Positions 44,449 to 55,266 of a stretch of 64,000 nt of DNA are shown here, piece after piece. Under the pieces are notes generated by a model, which did no database searches, was not told where the DNA came from, and was given only the letters and a program-made list of their open reading frames with translations. A program made the position numbers and the translations under genes. Location of the stretch: assembly GCF_001411495.1 (NCBI RefSeq), contig NZ_CP012982.1, positions 2,790,001 through 2,854,000 on the forward strand, in the 5' to 3' direction. Origin of the DNA: Burkholderia cepacia ATCC 25416 (GTDB taxonomy: Bacteria > Pseudomonadota > Gammaproteobacteria > Burkholderiales > Burkholderiaceae). How positions within the stretch are numbered: the stretch's first letter is position 1; the number at the start of each line of letters is the position of its first letter.

Positions 44449-45330
44449 ATGAACGAGCCTGAGATTCTTGTGAGCGGTGCAACCGGACGCACCGGAGGTA
44501 TGGCGATCGACGAACTGCTCAAGATGCACAAACGCGTACGTGCCTACGTGCGCACCGATGACGATCGGGCGGCCGCCCTGAGGCAGCGCGGCGTCGATGT
44601 CGCGATCGGCGACTTCACCGGCATCGACGACATTCGGGCAGCGATGGAAGGCATCCGATCGGCGTATTTCCTTCATCCGATCGCGCCGGGGATCATCGGG
44701 GCCGCAGCCTATTTCGCACAGGCGGCAAAGGAAGCGGGGGTCACGGCGATCGTCAACATGTCGCAGATTTCCGCGCGTCGGGCGTCGCTGAGCCACGCGG
44801 CACAGGATCACTGGGTCTCCGAGCAGGTCTTCGATTGGTCGGGCGTCGCGACGACGCATTTGCGCCCGACCTTCTTTGCCGACTGGCTCGTCTATCCGCA
44901 TTTTGCGCGGGAGATATGGGCCACGAAGAAGATCGAATTTCCGTTTGGCAACGGCCGTCACGCGCCCATCGCCAGCGACGACCAGGGCCGCGTGATCGCC
45001 CACCTCCTCGCCAAACCCGAAGGCCACGAGGGCAAGACCTACACGCTGCACGGCCCCGTCGAGAAGAACCACGTCGAGATCGCAGAGGCGATGAGCGAGG
45101 TTCTCGGCGCCCGGATCGAATACGCGCCGACTTCCATCGAGGAATTCCGGATCAAGATGGAGACCCTTTACAAGTTTCCGCCGTTCCTCACGCAGCATCT
45201 GGTCGAAGTCGCGCAGAACTACCGAGACGGCATCTTCTCGGGCACCAACGACGCCGTCGAGAAGATCACCGGAACGCCGCCGCTGTCGGTCCAGCAGTTC
45301 GTCGAGAAATATCGGGCCGCATTCGTGTGA
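44449..45330 (+). CDS. NmrA-like / atypical SDR NAD(P)-binding protein
   Basis: Cytoplasmic protein of 293 aa of the NmrA/HSCARG atypical short-chain dehydrogenase group. Nucleotide motif ILVSGATGRTGGMAIDELLK (GxxGxxG), then RAYVRTDDDRAAAL and GDFTGIDDIRAAMEGI. No classical YxxxK catalytic pair is obvious, so it may be a redox sensor or a quinone/azo reductase-like enzyme. It is the first gene after a tightly controlled promoter and is followed by a SnoaL-like gene and an SDR, suggesting an inducible detoxification or reduction unit. Confidence 0.85.
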   Translation: MNEPEILVSGATGRTGGMAIDELLKMHKRVRAYVRTDDDRAAALRQRGVDVAIGDFTGIDDIRAAMEGIRSAYFLHPIAPGIIGAAAYFAQAAKEAGVTAIVNMSQISARRASLSHAAQDHWVSEQVFDWSGVATTHLRPTFFADWLVYPHFAREIWATKKIEFPFGNGRHAPIASDDQGRVIAHLLAKPEGHEGKTYTLHGPVEKNHVEIAEAMSEVLGARIEYAPTSIEEFRIKMETLYKFPPFLTQHLVEVAQNYRDGIFSGTNDAVEKITGTPPLSVQQFVEKYRAAFV

Positions 45331-45363
45331 ACACGTCCCTGAAACGAATCGAGGGGTTTGAAC

Positions 45364-45738
45364 ATGTCACCCATCCAGCCTGATCGCCACCCGTTTCTCG
45401 ATGATCTGACGGCCGATGCCGAACTGGTCAGCTCGGTGTTGCGCACGCCCGTGACCGGGCGCGACGAAATCCGGCTCGCCGTCGACGCCGTCGGGACTTT
45501 TTACGTCTCGCAGACGCCCACGTTTGTTCAGGCCGTCGGCTCACGGCTCTTTCTCGAATACGAGGCCGTACTGACGAGCGGCGAGACGCTGAGCGCGGTC
45601 GTGGTCGTCGATCGCAATGCCGACGGCTCGGTGCCGCGAGTCAGCGTGCGAATGAGCCCGCTTGGCGCCGTACTGACGCTCGCGACCCATCTGCGGGAGT
45701 CGCTTTCGAAGCAGTTGCCGGAGCACGTCTTTCTTTGA
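45364..45738 (+). CDS. SnoaL-like / NTF2-fold protein
   Basis: Small soluble protein of 124 aa; start ATG at 45364 with GAGGGG 7 bases upstream. The pattern of an N-terminal helix, VTGRDEIRLAVDAVGTFYVS and a curved sheet (RLFLEYEAVLTSGETLSAVVVVDRNADG) fits the NTF2/SnoaL fold. Such proteins bind or isomerise small hydrophobic molecules. No catalytic residues can be assigned. Expressed with the NmrA-like gene 33 bases upstream. Confidence 0.72.
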   Translation: MSPIQPDRHPFLDDLTADAELVSSVLRTPVTGRDEIRLAVDAVGTFYVSQTPTFVQAVGSRLFLEYEAVLTSGETLSAVVVVDRNADGSVPRVSVRMSPLGAVLTLATHLRESLSKQLPEHVFL

Positions 45739-45810
45739 GCCAGGCACCCGCGTGCTCGTAGCGGGCGTCGACACGCCCCCGACACGCGGCTTTTGAAACA
45801 GGAGCTTGTC

Positions 45811-46524
45811 ATGGATATCAAGAACGCCACCGTCTTCATCACCGGTGCCAATCGCGGCCTGGGCCTCGCTTTTGCACGCGAGGCGCTGCGGCGCGGGGCG
45901 GCGAAAGTGTACGCCGGTATGCGCAACACGAGCGGTTTCGACGAGCCGGGCATCGTGCCGGTCAGAATCGATGTCACGGATCCGGCGTCGATCGCCGAGG
46001 CCGCGAAACGGGCGGCCGACACGACCCTGCTGATCAACAACGCGGGCATTGCCGCGCTGATCGACGGGCCTTTGGCGGCCGACGTGCAAGCGCAGTCCGC
46101 CCGCTTGTTCGATACCAACTACTACGGCGTGGTGCGCGTCACGCAGGCCTTCGAACAGATCCTCGCGGCCCAGCCGCATGCCGCGATCATCAACGTGCTT
46201 TCCGACATCGTGTGGCTCCCGCGGCCGAATCTCACGCCGTATGCCGCGTCGAAAGCCGCCGCCTGGAGCTACACGAACCAGCTTCGCTTTCACCTGCGCG
46301 AGCGCGGCATCCAGGTTCTCGGCTTGCACGTCGGGTTCGTGGATACCGATCTGACCAACGGCATCGACGTGCCCAAAGCCAGTCCCGGTGACGTCGTACG
46401 ACGGACCTACGACGCGCTCGTCGCCGGCAAGAGCGAGGTCATGGCCGACGAGGGGACCGCGGTGCTGAAGAGCACGCTTGCGGCCGAGATACCCGGCTAC
46501 ATCACGCCACCGGCCGGGCTTTGA
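45811..46524 (+). CDS. Short-chain dehydrogenase/reductase (SDR)
   Basis: Classical SDR of 237 aa; ATG at 45811 behind AGGAG. NAD(P) motif FITGANRGLGLAFARE (TGxxxGxG), NNAG motif LLINNAGIA, catalytic Ser equivalent in LSDIVW, Tyr-x3-Lys in PYAASKAAAW. Substrate unknown; cooperates presumably with the preceding NmrA-like and SnoaL-like proteins. Confidence 0.9.
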   Translation: MDIKNATVFITGANRGLGLAFAREALRRGAAKVYAGMRNTSGFDEPGIVPVRIDVTDPASIAEAAKRAADTTLLINNAGIAALIDGPLAADVQAQSARLFDTNYYGVVRVTQAFEQILAAQPHAAIINVLSDIVWLPRPNLTPYAASKAAAWSYTNQLRFHLRERGIQVLGLHVGFVDTDLTNGIDVPKASPGDVVRRTYDALVAGKSEVMADEGTAVLKSTLAAEIPGYITPPAGL

Positions 46525-46684
46525 ACACCGCGGTCGACACGAGCCGGATTCGGCGGCGAGACACGAGGTGCGCGGATCGTGTGCCAGCGTTGTCGCTCCC
46601 GGCTATCATCGATGGATACGACCATACCTTTGCGCGACGCGTGCGTAGCGTTCGCGCAAGGAACCGAAATCAGGAGTGCACCCG

Positions 46685-47146
46685 ATGTTGCCCGTCAACC
46701 AGCCGCTTGGCATCGATCAATGCAACTGCTTCGCCGTAAGGAAGGCGAGCAGGCAGATCTCCCGACTCTACGATAGTCATCTCGAGCCCTCGGGCTTGCG
46801 CATCACGCAATTCCTCACGCTGGCCGCCCTGCGCGAAGTGGGAAGTACGCCGGTCAACGCCCTTGCCGAACGGCTCGATATCGAACGAACGGCGATGGGG
46901 AAGATGGTTGGCTTCCTGGAGCGCGACGGCTTCGTCACGATCAAGCCGTCGCCCACCGACGGCCGCAGCCGCCTCGTCGAACTTACCGAGGAGGGACGGC
47001 GCCTGCACGAAAGAGCCTCCCCGCTCTGGCAGGAAGCGCAACGGGAGTTCGAGCAACTGAACGGTGTGGCCAATGTGACGGCGTTGCGAGAAGGGTTGAG
47101 AGGAGTGCAGATCGGCGACGAGTCGATGCGCTCGTCGCAAGACTGA
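46685..47146 (+). CDS. MarR-family regulator
   Basis: Winged-helix regulator of 153 aa; ATG at 46685 with AGGAG 8 bases upstream. The wing region is TPVNALAERLDIERTAMGKMVGFLERDGFVTIKPSPTDGRSRLVELTEEGRRL, a standard MarR DNA-binding domain ending in the DxRxR-like wing. Cys in the N-terminal stretch (IDQCNCFAVRKASRQ) could sense oxidants or electrophiles. It lies at the end of the NmrA/SnoaL/SDR group and may be the repressor that binds the paired palindromes at 44384-44425. Confidence 0.9.
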   Translation: MLPVNQPLGIDQCNCFAVRKASRQISRLYDSHLEPSGLRITQFLTLAALREVGSTPVNALAERLDIERTAMGKMVGFLERDGFVTIKPSPTDGRSRLVELTEEGRRLHERASPLWQEAQREFEQLNGVANVTALREGLRGVQIGDESMRSSQD

Positions 47147-47183
47147 GTAGTCATGCGACGAAGGGCGATGAAATCCGCTGCCG

Positions 47184-48239
47184 TTATCGCTGGCCGGCAT
47201 CGCGCAGCAGCCCGAGGCGCACGAGGCTTTCGGCAGTGGCGACAATGGCGTCCTCGCGCGGGCGGGGCGACCAGCCGAGCAAGCTGATGGCCTTCTGGCT
47301 GGTGGCGTTCAGGTTGCGGCCGAGCAACGGCAGCGATCCTCGCAGCGCAGGATCCCTGAGCGCGCCGATGCGCACCAGCCAGTCGGGCAGCACCCGGGTG
47401 GACACATGGCGCGCGGCATCCCCCATGCGCGCCTTGAGCACCTGCGCGACTTCGGCGAGCCACATGCTTTCGCCGGCAATGGCAATGAAGCGCTCTCCGC
47501 TCGCGGCGTCGTGGGTCATCGCCCGCACATGCAGGTCGGCGACGTCGCGCACGTCGACGAAGCCGGAATTGATGCGCGGATTGCCGGGCTGGCCGTTCAG
47601 CATGCCCCTGATCAGGCGGATGGAGTGCGAATAGTCGTCGCCGAGCACGGGCCCGACAACCGTCACCGGGTTGATCGCGGACAGTTGCATGCCGCGTCCT
47701 TCTCGCGCGATGAAGTCCCACGCCGCGCGTTCCGACAACGTCTTCGACTTCTGATAAGGCCAGACATCGGCGGCCGTCAGGTTGCTCCAGTCGGTCTCGT
47801 CGAAGGGGCGGCTCATTGGCCCGTGTCCGGCGCAGATCGCACCGAAAGCGGAGGTCAGCACGACGCGCTGGACACCCGCGTCCCGCGCCGCACGCAGCAC
47901 GCGCAGCGTGCCTGCCACGGCGGGCTTGACCCAATCGTCTTCACTCGTCTGCGTGCCGGTGGGCGTGGGCGACGCGCCATGCACGACGTAGGCGCAGCCG
48001 GCGGTTGCCTGTTGCCAGCCGTCGTCGGCGAGGAGATCCGCCTCGACGAATGACAGGCGATCTCCGGGTTCTGCGCCGCCTCTTTCGAGCTGGGCGCGCA
48101 CCTGCGTCTCGCGTGCGAGCGAGCGGACGGTGGTTCGTACCTGATAGCCGCGATGCAGCAGCGCCAGGATGCAGTGTTGTGCAATGAAGCCGGTGCCGCC
48201 CGTTACGAGAACCGATTCGAGGCTGGATGTGCTGTTCAT
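47184..48239 (-). CDS. NAD-dependent epimerase/dihydroflavonol reductase-like SDR
   Basis: Extended SDR of 351 aa. N-terminal VLVTGGTGFIAQHCILALLHRGYQV (GxxGxxG), catalytic region LTSAFGAI with YQKSKTLSERAAW (YxxxK), and INPVTVVGPVLG. This set matches the aldehyde/ketone reductase group related to dihydroflavonol 4-reductase. Divergent from the AraC regulator gene and convergent with marR. Probable carbonyl reductase under control of its divergent neighbour. Confidence 0.88.
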   Translation of the reverse strand: MNSTSSLESVLVTGGTGFIAQHCILALLHRGYQVRTTVRSLARETQVRAQLERGGAEPGDRLSFVEADLLADDGWQQATAGCAYVVHGASPTPTGTQTSEDDWVKPAVAGTLRVLRAARDAGVQRVVLTSAFGAICAGHGPMSRPFDETDWSNLTAADVWPYQKSKTLSERAAWDFIAREGRGMQLSAINPVTVVGPVLGDDYSHSIRLIRGMLNGQPGNPRINSGFVDVRDVADLHVRAMTHDAASGERFIAIAGESMWLAEVAQVLKARMGDAARHVSTRVLPDWLVRIGALRDPALRGSLPLLGRNLNATSQKAISLLGWSPRPREDAIVATAESLVRLGLLRDAGQR

Positions 48240-48333
48240 GTCGTTGAATGTCAGGGACGAAGAACCGGAAGGTTAAGGGCCGGTCTGCCGCGTGTTAATG
48301 CTTTATAGTGCGATTTACTTGCGCGACAGTACG

Positions 48334-49320
48334 ATGATGAGTGACGACCCCTTCTCCGACATCCTGAGACTCGCGAACGCCGAATCGCTGGCAACGGGAG
48401 GCTTCTCGGCCGGCGGCGCTTGGGCCATTCGCTTTCCGGCACCCGACAAGATCAAATTCTTCGCGGTGGTGAAGGGCACGTGCTGGGTCTCCATCGACGG
48501 AGAGGAAACGCCAATCCGCTTCGCAAGCGGGGATGTCGGTCTGCTGACGGCAAAACGGTCCTTCGTTCTCGCGAGCGACCCTGGCGTTCCACCTGTCGAT
48601 GCGATGACGTTGTTCTCGGGCGCGGGCAAGTCGGCGGTGAAACTGGGTGACGGCGATGACTTCGCCCACATCGGTGGACACGTCCTGCTCGATCCGGTAA
48701 CCGGCAACTTGCTGTCGGACGTACTGCCGCCCTGGATTCACGTACCGGCCGCATCGCCGCAGGCCGTGAAGGTGCGCTGGCTTCTCGAGCAACTCGTGGA
48801 AGAGCGAGCGGCCGATCTGCCCGGCGCGCAGCTCGTCTCGGCCCAGCTTTCGCAGCTGCTTTTCATTCAGATACTGCGCGCCCATCTGAACACGTCCGCG
48901 CCCCTGGCGGGATGGTTGCGCGCGTTGAGCAACCCACGCATCGCACCCGCACTGCGACTGATGCACGGCGATCCCGCACGCGCATGGCATCTGGACGAGC
49001 TTGCCGCCGCGTGCGCGATGTCACGAACCACGTTCGCTGCGCACTTCAGGGCGAGCGCCGGCGTCGCGCCGCTGACCTATCTCGGCCAGTGGCGCATGCG
49101 GGTTGCGGAGCGCCGTTTGCGCGACGAGCGCATTCCGGTCGCCCTGCTTGCACAATCGCTCGGCTATTCGTCCGAAAGCGCATTCAGTAACGCGTTCAAG
49201 CGCATGTCCGGACATGCGCCGACGGCCTATCGTCATATCGCGCGAACGGCTGCCGAAAACGTCGGAAGTGAACGTGACGGCGTTCGCGTGGAAGCCGGGG
49301 CTACCGGTTCGACGCCGTAG
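48334..49320 (+). CDS. AraC-family regulator with cupin sensor domain
   Basis: Regulator of 328 aa (ATG at 48334 or 48337). N-terminal cupin-type domain about 10-185 (FSAGGAWAIRFPAPDKIKFFAVVKGTCWVSIDG) and AraC double HTH about 210-310 (WHLDELAAACAMSRTTFAAHFRASAGVAPLTYLGQWRMRVAERRL, then SLGYSSESAFSNAFKRMSGHAPTAYR). It is divergent from the reductase, its probable target. Confidence 0.9.
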   Translation: MMSDDPFSDILRLANAESLATGGFSAGGAWAIRFPAPDKIKFFAVVKGTCWVSIDGEETPIRFASGDVGLLTAKRSFVLASDPGVPPVDAMTLFSGAGKSAVKLGDGDDFAHIGGHVLLDPVTGNLLSDVLPPWIHVPAASPQAVKVRWLLEQLVEERAADLPGAQLVSAQLSQLLFIQILRAHLNTSAPLAGWLRALSNPRIAPALRLMHGDPARAWHLDELAAACAMSRTTFAAHFRASAGVAPLTYLGQWRMRVAERRLRDERIPVALLAQSLGYSSESAFSNAFKRMSGHAPTAYRHIARTAAENVGSERDGVRVEAGATGSTP

Positions 49321-49358
49321 CCGTCTGATGGCGGAGGGTCAGCGGGAACGGGCAAAGA

Positions 49359-51031
<1,673 letters not shown>

Positions 51032-51035
<4 letters not shown>

Positions 51036-51901
51036 GCTGCCTCCCTGCGTTCGAAGCGCGCCTGCCAGTAGCCGCCGAGCGCATTCACGGCGATCACGGC
51101 CGCGGTGATCGCGACGCCGGGCCACACCGCGATCCACCACGCGTTGTACAGATAGTTGCGGCCCTCGGCGAGCATCAGCCCCCATTCGGCGGCGGGCGGC
51201 TGCGGCCCCATGCCCAGGAAGCTCAGTCCCGACGTGCCGATGATCGCGGTGCCGAGCCCGATCGTCGCGAGCACCGGTACCTGCGCGATCGCATGCGGCA
51301 GCACGTGCCGCCAGACCAGCACCGCCGGCGCGAGGCCGAGCGTGCGCGCGTGCTCGACGTAGCCGGAAGCCGCGACGACGAAGGTTTGCGCCCGCACCAC
51401 GCGCGCGAAGCGCGGCACCGACGCGACGCCGAGCGCGAACACGAGGTTCACCGCGCCGGGGCCGGTGAACGAGATCAGCATCAGCGCGAGCAGCAGGTCG
51501 GGGAATGCGGACACGACGTCGAGCACGCGCGTGATCAGCTCGTCGAGCCAGCCGCGCGCAAGGCCGGCAAACAGCCCGAGCGCGGTGCCGAACAGCGTCG
51601 CGACGCCGATCGCGGCCGCGCTGATCGACAGCGAGTAGCGTGCGCCGTACACGACGCGCGAGAAGATGTCGCGGCCCAGCTGGTCGGTGCCGAGCCAGTG
51701 CTCGGCACTGCTGCCGAGCTGCGCGGACAGCGGATCGGCGGCCAGCGGATCGTAGTGCACGAGCCAGCCCGGTGCGATGACCGCAATCGCGTTCAACAGC
51801 AGATAGACGGCAGCCAGCGCGAGGCCCGGATGGCGGCGCAGCCAGCCGGCCGCGGCGGATGTCGCCGGGGCGCGCAATGTGAGATCGACGGGAGTGGACA
51901 T
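51032..51901 (-). CDS. DppC-type ABC permease
   Basis: Inner-membrane permease of 289 aa. Hydrophobic start near residue 20, then the family hallmark WLGTDQLGRDIFSRVVYGARYSL and the ATPase-coupling loop VEHARTLGLAPAVLVWRHVLPHAI. PAAEWGLMLAEGRNYLYNAWWIAVWPGVAI matches the C-terminal part of DppC/OppC/GsiD. It pairs with the DppB-type permease 13 bases upstream. Confidence 0.92.
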
Positions 51902-51914
51902 CGAAGCCTCCGGT

Positions 51915-52925
51915 TCAACGCGGTGCGCGGCGATCGCGCAGGCGCGGATCGATCAGCAGGTACAGCAGGTCGACGGCGGTGCTGAGCGCGACGTAGATCG
52001 CCGCGGACAGGATCGCGATCGCCAGGATCACCGGCATGTCCTTCGACAGCACCGCGTCGACGGTTACCTTGCCGAGGCCCGGCCGGCCGAACACCTGCTC
52101 GGTGATGACGGCGCCGCTGAGCAGCCCGCCCACGAGCCAGCCGGCGAGCGTGACGGCCGGCAGCGCCGCGTGGCGCAGCGCATGGCGCACGCGCAGCGCG
52201 AGGCCGCCGACGCCCCACGAACGCACCGTGAGCGCGTACGGCTCGTCGAGCGCGCGCTCGATGCCTTGCCGCAGCACGCGGCCGATCACGGCGCCCTGTG
52301 CGAGCCCGAGCGACAGCGCGGGCAGGACGAGCGACGCGAAGCCGCGATCGCCGGCCACCGGGAACAGCTTCAGCGTGAAGCTGAACACGAACAGCAGCAT
52401 GATGCCGAGCCAGAACGACGGCGTCGACGCGAGCAGCAGCTCGACGCCGGATGCCGCGCGCCCCGCCCAGCGGCGACCGGCCGTGAGCACGGCGAGGCCG
52501 ACCGCGAACGCGATCGTCACGACGAACGCCGCGCCCGTGAGCTTCAGCGTCGGCCACAGCTGGCCGAGCACGAGCGGTGCGACGTCGGTGTTCAGGATGT
52601 ACGAGCGGCCGAACTCGCCGTGCAGCACGCGCCACAGGTAGTGCACGTATTGCAGCGGCAGCGGCTCGTCGAGTCCCCATTCCCGGCGGATCGCCGCTTC
52701 GATCTCCGGCGTGCTCAGCTGCTCGCCGATCAGGATGCCGACGATGTCGCCCGGTGCGAGATGCACGGCCGCGAACGACAGCGTGACCGCGGCCCACAGT
52801 ACGAGCGCGCCGGTCGCGAGCCGCGTCGTGACCGGCGAATGCAGCCAGCGGCGCCAGGGGGCCGGCGAGCGTGCGGCCGGCAGCGCGTCCGGGACGGGGA
52901 CGGGAGCGGAAGGCGAAGGGTTCAT
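51915..52925 (-). CDS. DppB-type ABC permease
   Basis: Inner-membrane permease of 336 aa. ATG at 52925 (MNPSPSAPVPVP); the same frame is open further upstream to 54368 but there it overlaps the binding-protein gene and is not coding. Family marks: FAAVHLAPGDI, YLWRVLHGEFGRSYI, STPSFWLGIMLLFVFSFTLKLFPVAG, and PALSLGLAQGAVIGRVLRQGIERAL. Member of the complete import system 49359-54625. Confidence 0.9.
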   Translation of the reverse strand: MNPSPSAPVPVPDALPAARSPAPWRRWLHSPVTTRLATGALVLWAAVTLSFAAVHLAPGDIVGILIGEQLSTPEIEAAIRREWGLDEPLPLQYVHYLWRVLHGEFGRSYILNTDVAPLVLGQLWPTLKLTGAAFVVTIAFAVGLAVLTAGRRWAGRAASGVELLLASTPSFWLGIMLLFVFSFTLKLFPVAGDRGFASLVLPALSLGLAQGAVIGRVLRQGIERALDEPYALTVRSWGVGGLALRVRHALRHAALPAVTLAGWLVGGLLSGAVITEQVFGRPGLGKVTVDAVLSKDMPVILAIAILSAAIYVALSTAVDLLYLLIDPRLRDRRAPR

Positions 52926-52984
52926 GTGCGATATCTCCTGTCGGTTTGGCGCGGCGTGCGGGGCAACGCGCTCGACGCGCCCGC

Positions 52985-54625
52985 CTACTTCTTGATCCAC
53001 ACGTCGTACGGGTTCTCGGGCATCTGCGCGAACGAGCGGAAGCGCAGCCCCTGGACCGCCTTCGCGGCGGCGATCTGGTCTTCGGGCTCGTACAGCGGCA
53101 CCGCGTACGCCTGCTCGTTGATCGCGAAGTGCTGCAGCTCGCCGTACAGCTTCTTGCGTTCCGCGATGTTCTGCGTGCGTGCGGCCGCCTGCAGCCAGCG
53201 CGTCAGCTCGGGCGCCGCCGCACGGCTGTAGTTCAACGCGCCGCCGCGATCGACGGGCAGGTAGTGGCCTTCGATGTCGATGCCGTCCGGCGGTGTGTTC
53301 GAATTCGCGATCGAGCCGAACTTGCCGCTCTTGCGCGCTTCGACGTACGTGCCGTCGTCGACGTACTGGATCTTCAGGTCGACGCCGAGTCGCTGCCGCG
53401 CCTGCGCCTGCAGTGCCTGCAGCAGCACGTCGCGCTGGTCGCGCACCGTTGCCTGCGCCTGGATCACCGCGATCGTCAGCCGTTCGCCGCTCTTCGTGCG
53501 GTAGCCGCCGCTGTCGCGGACGTTCCAGCCGGCTTCGTCCAGCAACTGGTTCGCGAGCTTCGGGTTGTTGCCGTAAGTCTTTTCGATCGATGCGACATAG
53601 AGCGGATCGATCGGCGATGTGACGCCCCATGCACGCGTGCGCTCGCCGCGGTAGATCGACTGCACGATGCCCGTTATGTCGAGGCCTTCCAGCAGCGCCC
53701 GGCGCACCTTCACATCCTGCGTGGGACCGTAGCCGACGTTCAGGAACAGCGAGTAGGGCGTGCCGGTGTTGAGCGCGCGGCGGTAGGTGAAATCGGCGTT
53801 CTTGCGGATCAGCGCGGCGTCGTTGCCGGACACGCCTTCGATCACGTCGACCTGGCCTGACAGCAGCGCGCCGGTGCGCACGGACGATTCGGGCAGGAAC
53901 CGGTAGACGATCCGGTCCAGGTACGCGGGGCCCTGGTGGCCCGCCGTCGGCGGCGCCCAGCGATAGTCGGGGTTCTTCGCGAATTCGATTTCCTGCCCCT
54001 TGACGTAGCGGCGCAGGATGAACGGGCCGGTGCCCGCGATGTCGGGGCCGCCCGATTTCAGGCTCGGTCGGTCGAACGCGTTCGGCGACAGCAGCGGCAG
54101 CCGGCCGGCGAATGTCAGGAACGGCGCATACGGCGCATCGAGCGTGATCGCGACCGTGTGCTCGTCCGGTGTCTTCACGTCCGCGACGTGCGAGATCAGT
54201 CGCGCGAGCTGGCTGCCCGCGGAGTACGACAGTTCGCGCGCGTTCAGGAAATTGCGGGCCACGGCCTTCGCGTCGAACGGCGCGCCGTCGGTGAACTTCA
54301 CGCCGTCGCGCAGCGTGAACGTATACGTCTTGCCGTCGGCGGAGACCTTGTAGCCGGTCGCGAGCCACGGCACGTAGCTGCCGTCCGGCTTCTGTGCGAG
54401 CAGGCTTTCGTATGCGTTGCGCAGGAGCAGCTCGACCTTGTCCTGGCCGTTCAGTTGCGGGTTCAGCGTGCGCGGCTCCGTTTCGACGCCCCAGGTCAGC
54501 GCGCCTCCGGAGACGGGCGTGCCCTGTGCGAACGCCGCATACGGGAACGCGAGCGCGACCAGCAGCGCGGCCGAGGCGGTGCGGCGCGAAGCGCGGAGAG
54601 CGGAATCCGGAAATGCGAATGTCAT
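52985..54625 (-). CDS. Peptide/opine-type ABC substrate-binding protein (SBP family 5)
   Basis: Periplasmic binding protein of 546 aa. ATG at 54625; signal peptide about 1-33 (RRTASAALLVALAFPYAAFAQ). The class C fold shows in GGALTWGVETEPRTLNPQLNG, YTFTLRDGVKFTDGAPFDAKAVARNF and PYSLFLNVGYGPTQDVKVRRALLEGLD. The ligand pocket cannot be read. Relatives bind dipeptides, glutathione or modified amino acids. The acetyltransferase and flavin monooxygenase genes upstream in the operon suggest a modified amino acid or peptide carrying sulfur. Confidence 0.9.
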   Translation of the reverse strand: MTFAFPDSALRASRRTASAALLVALAFPYAAFAQGTPVSGGALTWGVETEPRTLNPQLNGQDKVELLLRNAYESLLAQKPDGSYVPWLATGYKVSADGKTYTFTLRDGVKFTDGAPFDAKAVARNFLNARELSYSAGSQLARLISHVADVKTPDEHTVAITLDAPYAPFLTFAGRLPLLSPNAFDRPSLKSGGPDIAGTGPFILRRYVKGQEIEFAKNPDYRWAPPTAGHQGPAYLDRIVYRFLPESSVRTGALLSGQVDVIEGVSGNDAALIRKNADFTYRRALNTGTPYSLFLNVGYGPTQDVKVRRALLEGLDITGIVQSIYRGERTRAWGVTSPIDPLYVASIEKTYGNNPKLANQLLDEAGWNVRDSGGYRTKSGERLTIAVIQAQATVRDQRDVLLQALQAQARQRLGVDLKIQYVDDGTYVEARKSGKFGSIANSNTPPDGIDIEGHYLPVDRGGALNYSRAAAPELTRWLQAAARTQNIAERKKLYGELQHFAINEQAYAVPLYEPEDQIAAAKAVQGLRFRSFAQMPENPYDVWIKK

Positions 54626-54690
54626 GCGTGGCAGCCTTTCACGAGGTGGGTAGCAGGGGATGCGGTGCGCGAAGCCCGGAGGAGGGGGCG

Positions 54691-55266
54691 TCACGCGTTT
54701 GCGTGGAGCGGCACGTCGTGCGCGGTGGCATCGTCTGCCGCCGGATCGCGATAGAGCTCCGGGAGCAGGATTTTCCGCAGCCAGACGAGCGGCGTGCCGA
54801 GCGCATTCGTCGAGCGATCGAACGGCAGGTAGCCGTTACGTTCGTAGTACGGCTGCAGCCACGGATGGTTGGTCGCGGTCGCGAGATAGGTCGCGGGCGC
54901 TTTCACCTGTGCGGCCAGGAACCGCGATTCGACGTGCTCGATCAGTGCGTGCCCGAACCGCTGCCGCTTGAACGCGGGCGCGACCGCGAACCAGTGGAGG
55001 AACGGATACGGCATGCGGTGGCGTTCGCCGGATACCCATGGAAAGCGCACGGTCAGCGTGGCCGCGAGGGCCAGTCGGCCTTCCGGTGTCGTGTGTTCGA
55101 GCACGAACGTGGTTTCGCGCGCGACGGTCTGCGCGACGCGCTCGATCGGCGAGCGCGTGATCGTGAAAAGCACGCCCTGCGGCACGAGCGGCGCATACGC
55201 ATCCTGCAGCAGCGCGTAAAGGGCCGGCACGTCGTCCGCGCCGGCAATGCGGATCGTATCGGTCAT
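54691..55266 (-). CDS. GNAT-family N-acetyltransferase
   Basis: Acetyltransferase of 191 aa. IRIAGADDVPALYALLQDAYAPL at the N-terminus, then LHWFAVAPAFKRQRFGHALIEHVESRF as acetyl-CoA loop and YYERNGYLPFDRST as the last GNAT strand. ATG at 55266 overlaps the stop of the flavin monooxygenase gene. By analogy with SnaA of Bacillus subtilis, it could acetylate the amino group of an S-modified cysteine before C-S cleavage by a monooxygenase. Confidence 0.85.
   Translation of the reverse strand: MTDTIRIAGADDVPALYALLQDAYAPLVPQGVLFTITRSPIERVAQTVARETTFVLEHTTPEGRLALAATLTVRFPWVSGERHRMPYPFLHWFAVAPAFKRQRFGHALIEHVESRFLAAQVKAPATYLATATNHPWLQPYYERNGYLPFDRSTNALGTPLVWLRKILLPELYRDPAADDATAHDVPLHANA

Noticed and set aside
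42882..44531. Longer 549-aa form of the sulfite dehydrogenase
   Set aside because: It would hide the Tat signal and cover the promoter and operators of the divergent NmrA-like operon.
51915..54368. Possible 817-aa fusion of the DppB permease with an upstream domain
   Set aside because: The extension is an alternative frame of the binding-protein gene and is Arg-rich.
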